Source: Tamarix chinensis
Taxonomy: Eukaryota; Streptophyta; Magnoliopsida; Caryophyllales; Tamaricaceae
NCBI GenBank assembly: GCA_030549775.1
Contig: CM060175.1
Location: 41,543,415-41,607,414, forward strand
DNA: 64,000 nt
Reading direction: 5' to 3'
Positions 34,166 through 46,614 of this stretch are shown piece by piece. Position numbers and translations under genes: made by a program. Positions within the stretch are counted from its first letter, which is position 1. Each line of letters starts with the position of its first letter. The notes under the pieces are model-generated. The model was not told where the DNA came from and made no database searches. It was given only the letters and a program-made list of their open reading frames with translations.

Positions 34166-35716
34166 CAACTGATTTTGTGACCAACAAACCCAAAAATCCA
34201 AACCATTTGATTGCTCGCAAAACCAACCAATAGGTTCAAGGAATCGATCGACTAGTATGGGTAAACCACTACCCAAACTTGCAAAAAACACACCAAATTT
34301 TACCAAACTTTACCATATTAATCCTAACATGATTCTATGTCAAAACACACATAAAAATACATGGTACACACATAGATTAACATGGATGTATGGTAATGTT
34401 CATATCCAAACAAATCATGCTCAAACAACCCATTTTATGCTTAAAATTAGATAATTCCAATAACACTAATTTGGAAAGAATTATACCATGGAACACATTT
34501 AAATCATACTCATATAAGCACTAACACATGGAATCCTAATATACCATGAAAACCTAATTATGTTAAAGATAAGAATGCCTTACATTGAATTAATTCTTTT
34601 AGCACCAAACTCCTACTAGATGTCTTATCTAAGCAGGACTTTGATTCCAAAGAGAATCGAAGTAAAAACCATTAAAATCCTCTTTCAAAACTTTATTCAA
34701 AACCAAGAAAAATAAGAAGAAAAAGGAGGAGGAGGAGGAGGAGGAGGAGAAGGAGAAAGGCATAGAACACCACCTTTGAAAGAAGGGTGTCAAAGGGAGA
34801 GTTGGAATCTTCAACCTTTCTCAACCTAATTCTTCCTTGGTTAAGGAAAGTAAGAGAGAATTAAAAATAAGATTAGAAGAAGGAAAATGAGCACAATGCT
34901 TTCATAAAGAAAGGATAAAATCAGTGAAAGCCCATATTTTTTTCTTAATAGAGGGAAGGAAAGGGAAAATGGAAGGATACTCAAAATTTTGGGAAAATTT
35001 CTACAAGAAGAAGGGAGAAGAGAGCAAGAACACAAGTGAGGAATGAGAATGGATCGGAAATGAGAAGTATAGAGGAAAGGCTGGTCAATACTCTCAGAAG
35101 AAAGGGGGATGAGACTAATGAGGTTGAGTGTGGACAAGCCAAGAAGTGAGGGCTAACTTGATGTGGTGGGGTTAAGTGTAGTTAGAAATGGGTATGGTAG
35201 TGGGTTGGTAATTTAGGGAATGGTGCACAAAGTTAATATCGCAGCCCCATCTGCCAAAAGAGAGAGGGAGAGGTGAGGGAGAATTAAAAGGTGAAGCTTG
35301 CCTTCAAAAGTGCCTTTTTTGAAAAATTTTGGCTAATTAAAATTATGTAATGATCTAAATAATATGAAAATAATCCCATAACATAAAAAAATACTTATTA
35401 GCATAATTGGACTCAAATAAGAAGTTTTCATAATCATTAGAGACAAATTCAAATCAAAATTAGAAATGAATCTAAAATCGTAAGACAACCAGATGATCAA
35501 TTTGGGCAAACTAGTCGACTAGTTTGTCGAGAAAAATAATGTTAATTTCATGAGTGCGCCAGTTGATGGGTTATGTAAACTAGTATATCAGCATGTCTGA
35601 AATTTACATTTTTATTAGAATTTCAAGTCTATTTCAAAACCAAAACTCATTTATTTTATATCAACATAATTCTAAATATAATTTAAATGGATTTTAAAAT
35701 TGAGTATTACATACAT

Positions 35717-38130
35717 AGGTACAAAGGTATAAATAAAAATGCTTACATAAAAAAAATCACATTGCAAGAGACTTCGTATTCGATCACAACAACTTGAAAC
35801 ACCAAGAATAAGCCTTTAGTGCACTTAGAAAATTTAACCATCAAGGTAACAATAATCTATGTCGATAATTAAATTAATTCTAATGTAATGATCACTAAGG
35901 AACCACCAAAATAATCTAATCACGAAATATATAAGGTAGTGCTTTCCAAGGAAGTACCACCTCCAATTAATTAATTTTAAATACATAAATCCAATATATA
36001 ATTGACATGAAATGTTCAACTGAGGTAAATAAGAAATTGACATGAACTAATCTCAACCTTAATCTATTTATTAAACCTTATTAAAGTGATCAAAATAATC
36101 AATTCAACTCAATTTTGGGAGGATTAAAATCTCATAATCCAAAGCAATAATAGCTATGGATAAAATAATGATAAAAACTACTGACATCCATGATAAACTA
36201 GTTAAAGAAGTCATATGACATATATCCAAGTGTACACAAAACCTTAGCACTTAAGTCCTTAAGTATGTGTACTTCTATTGTGTTTGTAAATCCCTATAGA
36301 GAAGAAGTAGATCCTTTGATTTGAAGGTCCAACTGTGAACTAGGGGTCCTAAATTTAAGGCACAAAATTACTTTCCTCCGTTAAGTTATCTTTCACTTTA
36401 AGTGATTAATTTTTATTCAATGTTATTTCATTATTCAACAATTGTTACAAGATTCACACATCAATAAAATTAGATCCTTTAAAACTTCCTCAACTGTCAA
36501 GGGTCATCAACAATCCAAAGCCTTAGAAGGCTTAGGGTTAGGTATCTACAACCTAAACAAATAGTTAATTTAATTTTATCAACCCAATAATATAAATTCA
36601 ATTATTCAAAAAGTCCAACATGAAAGATGAGGTCAATAGGAAACACAAAAGTCAATTATGGCCAACCTAAATTCAATTATTCAATACAAGGCACATTTTA
36701 GCCACCAATGACTAAAATGCCCTTATTAGCGAAGTATTCTATTTTTAGCCATTTTACCACCAAACACTTATATAATTCAAAAAACTCATAACAAAACTAA
36801 TTAATGTCAAAATAAATACTTTATGATAAAACAATAATTCTAGAAAATTTTCAAAAATAGTGAAAATACCATTATACCCTAATTACATTTCAAGTATACA
36901 TGGCACATAAAATCCTAATCATGCATATCTAGCATACCATATTTTACATACTTAGCATATACATTATAACATGATATATACTTAACATAAAAATGAAATA
37001 AAACGTGCAAATTAACATAAATGTCCCAATGCCTCACAAAACTTCAATTTTGAAAAATTAAGTCAACACATACTCAAATTCTTGAATATTATATATTAAA
37101 ATTTAATTAAATTAATTAATGAATGTAAGAAACAAATATCATGGCACAAAAATGGATCAGCTAGACCATAATGCCCCTACTTAGAGCCACACATAAATTA
37201 ACACATAATTATCATGTGTGACACATCATACATGCTTATATTCACATATTTAAATAAATATAATTAAAAACATAATAAAATACATGCTTAGCATGTTTTC
37301 ACATATTTCATAAAAAAAAAATATATATATATAAATATAAAAGATAGGAATGTTTTTCATGATTATCAACATAATTTCACAAAACATGATCCATCATAAA
37401 AAATAAATAAATAAATAAAAACCCAAAATGCTTCACATAAAATCATAAGGAAACAATAACGCGTGCTTATAACACTCAAGCATAAAACGTTATATACATA
37501 ACCACACATAAAAAGTTAAGCCTACAAAAAGGATAAAGCTTTACAAAGTTGTTAAGCCAAGGAAAAATAAAAAAGATCCTTCTAAAGCTAGATTCAAGAT
37601 CCACTTGAATTTCCTTCACCATAAAAATATTATAAGAATGTATAGCAAAAGTAACACAAAAATTTTAAAAAAATATAATATATATATATTATAAGAAAAT
37701 GAATTGTGCCCTTCAAATAAGTAGAGTATAACCAAGAAGAAAAGAAGAGGTGAATGTTTCACAATTAATAAATAAAAAAAACCTAGCCCTCTATACTTAT
37801 TTAGAAATGAATAAAGTATATGTAAAAGAAATTATGGAAGAGAAAAGAAGGACAAAGAAGAACAAGAGGATGAAGGGGATTGGTTTGGTTCAAGAACAAG
37901 GCAACACATTTACAAAATTAAAACAAAATAGGAGAGAGTATGGGGCATCAAAGAGAGGAGACCAGAGTGCATCATATAAAAATGAAGCACAAAACAAAGA
38001 AAGGGAGATAGGGTTAAAATGTAGATGAGGAGAGAAGGAGAGGACAACTTGTGGCACACTTAAATAAAGGTAGGTTGGTGGAGTGTGTTAGGGAGGTGCA
38101 ATAGTATGTATAGGTATGTAGGGTTACTTA
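35717..38130. mobile_element. Probable continuation of LTR H
   Basis: AT-rich sequence, then a purine-rich block with GAAGA runs (37.73-38.05 kb), in the same layout as G and F. The right edge was not identified. A Lys-rich open frame at 37750-38028 is explained by the purine tract. Confidence 0.35.
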
Positions 38131-39660
38131 TAGAAGGATTTATTCTTAAATGAATTAAATAAAGCTCAAGTTCCATTATAATCTTATCATGGAGAAAGTG
38201 ACCATGAAATTATGGTTAAACATGGCTGAGGAAGGTCATCATTGATGTTTAGATAATTTATTTAAGAAGAAAGTCTAATGAATAAGAAATAATTTGAAAA
38301 ACAAATGCTAAAAAATATCAAATATATATATATAAATGGGATAGAGAAATATGTAGAATGAATTTAAAGACCTAAATATATAAAAATACTCATCAAATGA
38401 ATTAAATTAGAGCTAAAATTAGAATAACTAACAATAGATAAATCAATGCTTTGTTAGCCAACCTCCGGCCATCTACCGACCACTAGGCATAACAACTATC
38501 CTACCACCACCTTCAACTATATAAACACCGACCTTAGTCAACCGTCACCCCCAAATCCTTAAATCTAACAAATTAAAACCTAATTAATATAATAAGTTTT
38601 ACCCCAAATTATTAAATATACAACATATAATATTCTCCAATTATTCCCATGATCAATTCACATAAAATAACAATATGCACCTAAGGTATTTAATTAGGGT
38701 TAATTAAAAATGATGTATTATAGAGAAAATGTCAGGTTCATGATTAAAAATGGAACCGATAAATACTTGATCCTAGACACCAAATGACATGAAAAGATAA
38801 AGGAGATGATAGTATATTAAAGGTACATGTACATTCTATTTCATAAACTTGATAACTATGTAAATATATAATATTTTAACTGGTTTAGATATTCCCTGCA
38901 ATATCATTAAAAACCAAGCACTATTACTTGTGCCAAAAAAAAGTATCTAATGCGCAACATAAAGAAAGACATTCAAAATCAAAGAAAAATATAAAATTAG
39001 AGGACTTGAAAATTATATATATTTTTATATACTTATTGAGTAATATCCACATAAGCATATGTCAAATATGCATGCATAATAATAGGTAAATCAAATACCC
39101 CCTAAACCATCATCCTATGTAGGATAATAGAGAAATTCTCATCTCTAACTACATGGTTTATCTTAATGACAAAACTTACCCAATATTAAAATATTAACAA
39201 CAAAAAATAAGTTTACATTTGTAATAATTAGGACTACACGTATGAAAACATAAACACAAAATGATAGCTTAAGAAAAAATAATAGGGAATAATCATGAAT
39301 AGCCAACCAAGAAAAGTGATGTATATATATAAAAAAAGAATAAATTAATGTGAATTTTCAATAATGAAAAAGAACAACAAACAAAACAAACAAAAATAAT
39401 ATACAAAAGTGATAAATATATTAAAACCTAAAAAATATATAATTAGTTATTATTATAATTAATTATATTAATAAATAAATATTATTATCATTACTTGTAA
39501 TTAAAATCATTATAATTATAATTGATTATATAAGATAGTTTTTTACTAATAGTATAATTAATCTTATTATTATAAGTATTATTATTATCATCATTATATT
39601 TTATATTACCATTACTATTATTATAATTCTAATTCTAATAATAATAATAATAATAAGTTG

Positions 39661-39698
<38 letters not shown>

Positions 39699-39860
39699 CT
39701 TAGAATATTTTTAATTTAATTTCCATCATATTGATAAAGTGAATGTTTTCTCTATTTTCGCCTTGCTTTGTCATCACTTTGAGACTTCATTTAGTCTCTA
39801 TTATATATTTTACTATGGTTCTAGTCTATTATTTACACTACTGCTCTCTTGAGTTTTGTT
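38131..39860. other. AT-rich DNA with microsatellites, no gene seen
   Basis: No domain is recognised. Imperfect (TAA)n and (TTA)n runs at 39640-39697 form a short inverted pair that could fold as a hairpin. Confidence 0.5.
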
Positions 39861-41260
39861 TTTCAGAAACTTCCACAAGAATGAGTAAATCCAAGAAGGT
39901 AGTGCATCTTTTTAGAGCAAAGGACCCAACATGGAAGGCATTGAAGGATGATAAATCAACCCAACATGTTCATAGAAGAGTCTAGAAGCTAAAAGAGCCA
40001 AAGATATGCCAAGAAATATAAAAGAAACAAGAATATGGTGTTGTACTGCTGGTTGCACACCCAGTTGCACAGTCGTGCAGCACTTATGTGTGCATATTCG
40101 AAGAAAAAGACACCGCACGACCATGTAGAATTTTGCTGAAGAAGTCAAAGCCTCAAACTTTGCAAGGCTAGGCAGTGCACAAACCTCACGGTCATGCAAA
40201 GTCCAAATATCCACCTGTTCGAGAGCAAGAATTCTACATATCCAAGCCATGCCTACTTTACATGACCGTGCGGCGATGGTTACTCCCACGTTTGTCTTCT
40301 ACAACATAACTTACTTGATAAGGAGTATTTAAGGCACACTTAGGGACTTCTTGGGTAATTTTTTTAGAGTAGATTTCAAAGCACTTTTACCTTTTTATTC
40401 CCAAGCAAAAGCTTCATGTAATTTTGGTTGTTTTTATTAGTTCAATTTTTTAGAGATTCAAGTGCATATTCGTGTTATGATCAACTCAGAATCAACTTTT
40501 TTCTCGTCCAATTTATGGCTAATTCAATATAATTTCTCTTATTTGTATTTTTATATTATTGCTATGTTTATTATGAAATTTATTTTTTTTATTTTCCTTG
40601 AAGATATGAGTGAGTAATCCTCTTTGCTAAGATTGAACTAGGTCCATTTTGGAATTAATATGTTGAATTGAGGTATCATATCATATGTTTGGTTCATATA
40701 TATTTTTCATATGCTAGGATCAATTGGTGTAAAATGGATTTGATGAAATCCGACCTCCTTAGATAATATCTACAACTGAAAGGTTAAAATTATTATTGAA
40801 AAGTAGCATACAAATGGGAATTTAAGCAATCATGAAAGTAATCTCAGGGATTATAAAATCGGTAACACTTAATGGATTTGATTTAATTTGTTAGTCATGA
40901 AAATAGTCGACAAATTATATTAAATACGTTTTTAGACCTTGAAAGAGACTAAAAAATATAATTAGACCGATTATTCACAACTATTGAATTGAACTACGAG
41001 ATATACATTATTCCATCACTGATTACTAATTTGGAGACTGAAGTTCAATCCTAGGTTTCACATCTATTATTTTAGAGTTTATAATTAGAAAGTATTTGTA
41101 TTTATTCCCACTACCCACGTGCATATTTTTGCTCCATATTGATCTAAATAGCTAGAATGATGAAGTTGTATACTAATTACGAAGTCCCTATGGGATATGA
41201 CCTTGAAGTGCTATTACGAATCCGTGTGTTGCGGATTGAGCCCATCACATATAAATTTGA
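39861..41260 (+). mobile_element. Possible Athila/Tat-like retrotransposon fragment
   Basis: A short frame begins MSKSKKVVHLFRAKDP (39881 on) and soon breaks. Behind it lie four variants of a CACGACCGTG-type palindrome (40.06-40.28 kb). Near 41187 stands 'aagtccctatgggatatgacc', close to the 'AAGTCCCTGTGGGTTCGACC' phrase I remember from Athila-like LTR regions. No LTR pair or pol domain was found. The assignment is weak and based on recalled motifs. Confidence 0.3.
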
Positions 41261-41637
41261 TGATATCAAGTAAACACAAATTACATAAGATAAGATCAAA
41301 TAAAACAATTTAGATAACTAAAATAAGGTATAAGCCATTATTTAAAAGGCACCATTAAACTAAAATAACACATAATATATAAATTTACATCATATAAAAT
41401 AAACAAAAGATGAAAATAGGCATAAGCCATTATTTATAAGCTACCAATAAACTAACAAAATATATGTATACCATCATAATCTATAATAGGATTACATATT
41501 AGATTTAAGAGGAGTGCTACCGATTAGCCTACAAGAAAGACAAAAAAAAATCCTTTTGAGCATCAAAGGGACATCTGTGTAATGTTAGCATAAGGATATT
41601 CTGCATTCAGGTTAATAATGTAGGATGTAAGTAATAC

Positions 41638-41687
<50 letters not shown>

Positions 41688-43147
41688 GGTGATTAAGACA
41701 TTTGGTTATTGATAGTTATAGGTTCATGATCCCTAGCCTAAGACATTTATAGTGGTGTAATTTAATTCATAGTAAATAGAAGGTAACTAAGATCTACATA
41801 AGTCAACAATGGATTACTTAAAGTGAATAACAAATAATGGTTGCTTGATAGATTATCATGATTAGTTGATCCCTCTCCTTGTAAGTCTTAGAGCTTCATT
41901 ATTTATGGAGGTCATGGTGCACAACATACCCTCGCATGATCAAGATAAGGCCGCCATTAGAGGTATGTATTGCTAAGAAATTGGGAGGAAGTAAGGCCAT
42001 GTTCAAATAGGGTGAAGGATGACCAAAATTCGAACCAGTTTTGCTAAATGTTAGTAGTGTAATATTTGATGCGTAGCAGAACGAGTGGTTTTAAAAATAC
42101 ACTATTTTTATATAATTTTATAATGATAAACAAAGGATAAATTCTAAATTAAGGATATGGATCAAGGATCATTCAAAGTAATTCTTCAAACTAGCTTTGA
42201 AAGCCTCACAAAGATAACTCTTAAAAGATCTCTAATGAAGAAACACACAGTAAACTTTACTAGATAACTCTATATAAACCCACACAAGAAAGGTATAGAG
42301 GGTTTCTAAATTATTACTCACACAAATAAGATAATTTAGACAAATTTTTTGTTAATAACTCACATAGATAACGTAAACATGGAATAAAGAAACTCATACA
42401 AGATTTCAATGAGAGAAAATTCAATTTTATATCTCAATTCAACTATCCTCCTCAAACAAAGAGTTTACATGAGATATTTAGAGGATAATATCTACCTCCT
42501 AAATAATAAGATAAACTAAATCTAAATAAAGTAAATACTAATGAAATCACTATTAACAACATTGTTCAAGTGATTAGTAATGTCTTATGATAATTATAAT
42601 TAAATCATAAGAAAATCTCAAAAAGATAACTTACATCATAAGATAAAAGATAAACCCTATCTATTTTCTTAATGATTAAGGACATAAATTAACTAACTAA
42701 TATCCTAACATAATTATCAAATAGTTAAATAAAAACCTAGCTAATAAATATGAAAATATAATGATGCCTATAACACTAATTATGACACTTTATCCATTAG
42801 TGTGTAAAAATTCAGCTTGACACACATATAATAAAATAATCATAACCCTGTGTAGAAAACTCATACTTGAGTTTCAAAAGATATGTTAGACTCTTGATTT
42901 CATAAGATTTCCAACGATATCCATATTGTAGTGTAAATAATTATTGTCAAAGTTTACCCCTACTTTCTTCTATCTTGATTCATAAGTCAATATTCAAAAT
43001 CATGGAATATTTTTACATTAATATTCATTCATGATGTTATTACATAGGTTGAGTTAGCCAAGTTGAATGGAGACCCCCTCGTGAATTCTTGGGTTACCCA
43101 AAGCATATCGAGCCTTTAAGCTCTATCATTTTGGCCTAAGCCATAGG
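41261..43147. other. Unassigned AT-rich repeat DNA, no gene seen
   Basis: The segment from 42.05 to 42.9 kb (starting 'gatgcgtagcagaacgagtgg') has the look of a reversed LTR end, but no pair or duplication is visible. A long (GA)n tract lies within. Confidence 0.35.
41643..41684. repeat. (GA)n microsatellite, about 21 units
   Basis: An uninterrupted GA dinucleotide run. It may act as a GAGA-type site, but no promoter context is visible. Confidence 0.95.
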
Positions 43148-43879
43148 TGATGAAGGAGCGTCTATGATGTAGAAGAAAATGGATGATTACTCTTTCATAA
43201 TCCAAGACCTTTTTATCTTATTTCTTGGGTAGAATTTATGTTCCAAAATGATGGAAATGTTGAATAGGAATTATAGTCTTTGAAGATACCTTTCTATTTT
43301 GATGTTGATTTACACCAATGTCAACTCAATTCTAAAGAGAAATCACTAAGTTTTCTATAGAGAACAATTCTTCAACTCTCAAGACAAATATCACTTGAAG
43401 ATGAAGGGAGATTTGAAATTATCTCTTTGATTCTTATGAATTGTTAATTCTATTATGAATATAGAAGGCACCATTACACACACACATGAAGTCCTAGTTT
43501 ACCCTTTATTAACCTAGTACATACAACTGGCCTAATTAATAAATATTAACTAGTACATGCCTATATTACACATATAATGGCTACAATTACAAGTTACCTT
43601 ACATTAAATAACCAAAGCTATACAAAACCCTAATCATGATTAAGATTTTTATCTTGTATCCTTATCTTCCATGTAACTTTATAAGCCTTGTAATGCCATT
43701 TTCTTGTACACTAGATATATTTGGTGGATTGGTCTTACAAACATATGTAATACCTATAAGAATTATGTAATAAAATATTATAAGTATTAGGATCTTCAAG
43801 AAAAATTGGCACCATCTCTAAGTATGCTAACTCTTGATCTTCAATGTTGGAAGAGTGAGATTGTGATGCTCTTGCATTA
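43148..43879 (-). mobile_element. LTR copy I, gypsy-2 family
   Basis: The reverse complement aligns with the gypsy-2 LTRs along its whole length: head 'atctcactctt', 'caagagttagcatact', 'ggataaggatac', 'tagggttttgta', 'cttcaagtga' and the end 'gacgctccttcatcacc'. The minus-strand frame 43941-43735 is open across the LTR start and gives the best-preserved tail: SQSHSSNIEDQELAYLEM, then VPIFLEDPN and HNSYRYYICL. A purine-rich 'gagaagaatgagatgga' lies just upstream on the minus strand and could be a polypurine tract, which would make this a 3' LTR. No target duplication was found. Confidence 0.75.
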
Positions 43880-44600
43880 ATATCCATCTCATTCTTCTCA
43901 TGTTGAAATTCAAGAGTTACTATATTTGGAGGTATTACCAATTGTTTTAGAAAACCCTAAACACCTTCATAATCATGCTAATATCATTAAGTGATTCTTA
44001 CAAGTATTATATATGATCGCAACAAGGGAACTTCACAAATGATATCTAATGTGTAAGAAAATGACAGTGTAAGAGTTAAAAATTTGCATAGGAGACAAAA
44101 CTAAAAGACATGAAGCTTGATTATTGATTATTTCATGTATTATCATAATTAGGTTTTATGTAGATTTGATATTTTATGTAAGCTTTGTAACATCTTGTCA
44201 CTATAATTATAACTCATTATGTATACCATATAGAAATATATTGGTTTAACTCTTATATAATTAGGTTGATTAATTTAGGCTTAATTAAGGAGAGTTCAGC
44301 TTGGCCTATTATCATATGTGTGTATATACCTATGTATATGCCAATACATTTTATGGAGATAGAAGAATAATGAAATCAAACAATTGAAGATTAACATAGT
44401 AGGAGTCAAAATCTAGATTTTTTTTCTTCCTATCTTTCTCTCAAGTGAGGAGTCCATTTTAGGAATAATTTTATATAGAAATTAGATATTTCTCTTTAAA
44501 GTGATTTTCATCTTGGAGTAGATTAAAATACATATATTCAAATAAAAATTACAACATATAACTTTAAATCCTTCCTTACTAAAGTTGACTTTGTTGAATT
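43880..44600 (+). mobile_element. LTR copy J, gypsy-2 family, head-to-head with copy I
   Basis: From about 43901 it aligns in plus orientation with the same family ('caagagttactatatttgg', 'attgttttagaaaaccctaa', 'gtgattcttacaagtatta', 'tctcaagtgagg', 'gatatttctctttaaag'). The first ~20 bases are unclear, so it may be truncated at its start. The head reads QELLYLEVLPIVLENP. The right end near 44600 is approximate. Confidence 0.65.
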
Positions 44601-46614
44601 TCAATCCAATATTAAAAATTCTGCCTTACACATTAATAGGACTATATTTTTCTCATACAGTTAAAAACCTAAATCCCTAAGTCAAGGACCTTGATTTTAG
44701 GAGTGGATAATACAAAGACTATTCTAGCAAGTGGAATTATAAAGAGACTAATTGGAGCTCTGCTGACAAAATGGTAGCCCATGAAGAAACTTAGACATGT
44801 GAATTCATTTTTATAGGGTATATCTGTTCTCAAATATTTTTTTTGCTTCAAATTTCCTCCCTTTTAATACAAGGATAGATGCACTTCTAGCGTTCATCTT
44901 TGTTTTGCTCAATTCAAACACCTTTTCTGATGATTTTCCTGATTATCCCACTTTTTAGTTTATTATGTGGGAAAGTCCCAACAAGTGGTACAAAATTACT
45001 ATTGTGATATTGGAGAGGGAATTTAGGTTCATTCTTGAAGATTGTACTACACCTTTCAACATTTTTGAGGTGTAAACCTCAGTGGATGCTCTTGTGGTAG
45101 AGAATGTTGCTTAAGAGATAAGGGTAGTAGTATTAACTCATAATGAGAAAAATTTGGGTTATTTCATGTTGTTACATGTGGGCCCATAACTTCCTAACTA
45201 TGAGCTCATAATGAACAAAAATGGGGTCAGACATTAGACAACCTCAAAGGAGGTGGTGGAGACTTGCAGCATAAAAGTCCTGAGAGGAGAAAATTTATCT
45301 CATCGCCATCACTAGTGGATGAGGATTTCTTGGCATTGATAAGGAGTTCTTATATATTCCTTTTTAGCCTTCATCTGTAGATTCCCCTTCTAAAGGAGAT
45401 GGCGAATTGGGCATCCATAGCCTAAGTTTGCATTTATGAATATCCCTTTTGAATTAAACTAAGATTTCTATTGCTGGAGTTGGTAAGGAAACTTTTGACC
45501 AAGTTTAGGCCTTCACCTTCCCAAATATACCCAATTTATGGAGAATCCTATTGGTTTTGGTCCATATGGAAGGGTTAAAGGGTGTGATAGTGGATTTGGA
45601 ACAACTTTCTTAGTGTTACTACCCTAAAGCTCACGACATAGAAAACAAGAAGGTATTGTTAACTAGTAGGCTAGACCTTGAATAATAAGTATTAGTTTTA
45701 GCATCTAACAACCAATATTGGAAGGACATGCATTTCTTTATAGATTGGAAATGGATTATTCCACTAAACTCTTTTTAGAACATCCGTAGGGAGTGGAGAA
45801 TCTTCGATGAGTATCACTTTTTTTATCTCGATGTGATAATGTTGAATAAATTTTAATCTGTGTTTTCTTTCTAGTTCCCTAAATTAACTACATGAGAGGG
45901 AGTCACCTAGCTATCATCCATGAGCGAATCAAAAAGCTCTTATTAGTAGCCAATAAGGAGCATTGTGGTTTGTACTTTTAGGAGTAGAAGGTTTGAGTGA
46001 TGGTGTGGTTCTTAGTGAAGTAATTAACCCTCAAGGTATTACTCTATACAACCTTGTTCAGATTTTTCATCTTTTTTCACCAATGGTATTAGGGTACTGA
46101 CTATAGTTTATGAAGCCTATAACCCCACATAAGTGGCATTTTACAGTGATTGTCATAAGCTTTGATAGTGGTTCTTCTATGTCATATCCTATAGAGTTCC
46201 TAGTTTTTATGCTAAAATACAAATGAATTTTTTTTTTACCATGCTTAATGATTTTGTAGGTCATAAATTGCTGAATTCAAGAAGATTAAATATCTGCGAC
46301 TTGGAACTAAGCAAAGGAACTAAAGTGGTATGAAGATTGTGAAGCTTGGAGAATAGTTTAGGCTTTATATTCATGTGTAAGGTAACGAAGTACTCCCAAG
46401 GATTCAAACTACACTAAGACAAAAAAAAATGTTCTTCACAGCATATGATGCTCTGAACCGTTTAAGGAAATTTAATGTGAGCTTTATTCTAATTTCCTTA
46501 TCTACTTATAATATAATCACTCTGATTAAATAGGATGAGGTTTTCCAATGCATTATTGAGCTGAATTATATATTTTTTAAAGGAAAAAACTTCATCTTAT
46601 TTTTTATCACATTT
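44601..46614 (+). other. Unassigned, possibly degraded retrotransposon coding DNA
   Basis: Scattered translated phrases (for example WKDMHFFIDWKWI and RIFDEYHFFYLDV around 45.71-45.84 kb) hint at a plant 'putative gypsy-type transposon' frame, as carried by some gypsy elements. The similarity is too weak to call. No LTRs or duplications were linked to it. Confidence 0.25.

Larger units (their letters stand above)
32205..35711 (-). mobile_element. Solo long LTR (copy F), 3507 bp
   Basis: Perfect 5-bp duplication TACAT at 32200-32204 and 35712-35716. The edges are TATAAACCCCC and GAGTATTACA; the first dinucleotide TG has mutated to TA. In order it contains a degenerate tandem of 'gggataccacacccaccac' (32.92-33.14 kb), a ~113-bp tandem with CGATCGAT palindromes (33.9-34.2 kb), a (GGA)n run (34725-34752) and a purine-rich block. 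There are no retroviral protein domains, so it is a solo LTR of a gypsy element with unusually long LTRs. Orientation is inferred by analogy with copies A and B. Confidence 0.8.

Noticed and set aside
43735..43941. A 68-residue minus-strand frame as an independent small gene
   Set aside because: It coincides with the head of LTR copy I and matches the integrase-tail frame of other LTRs.
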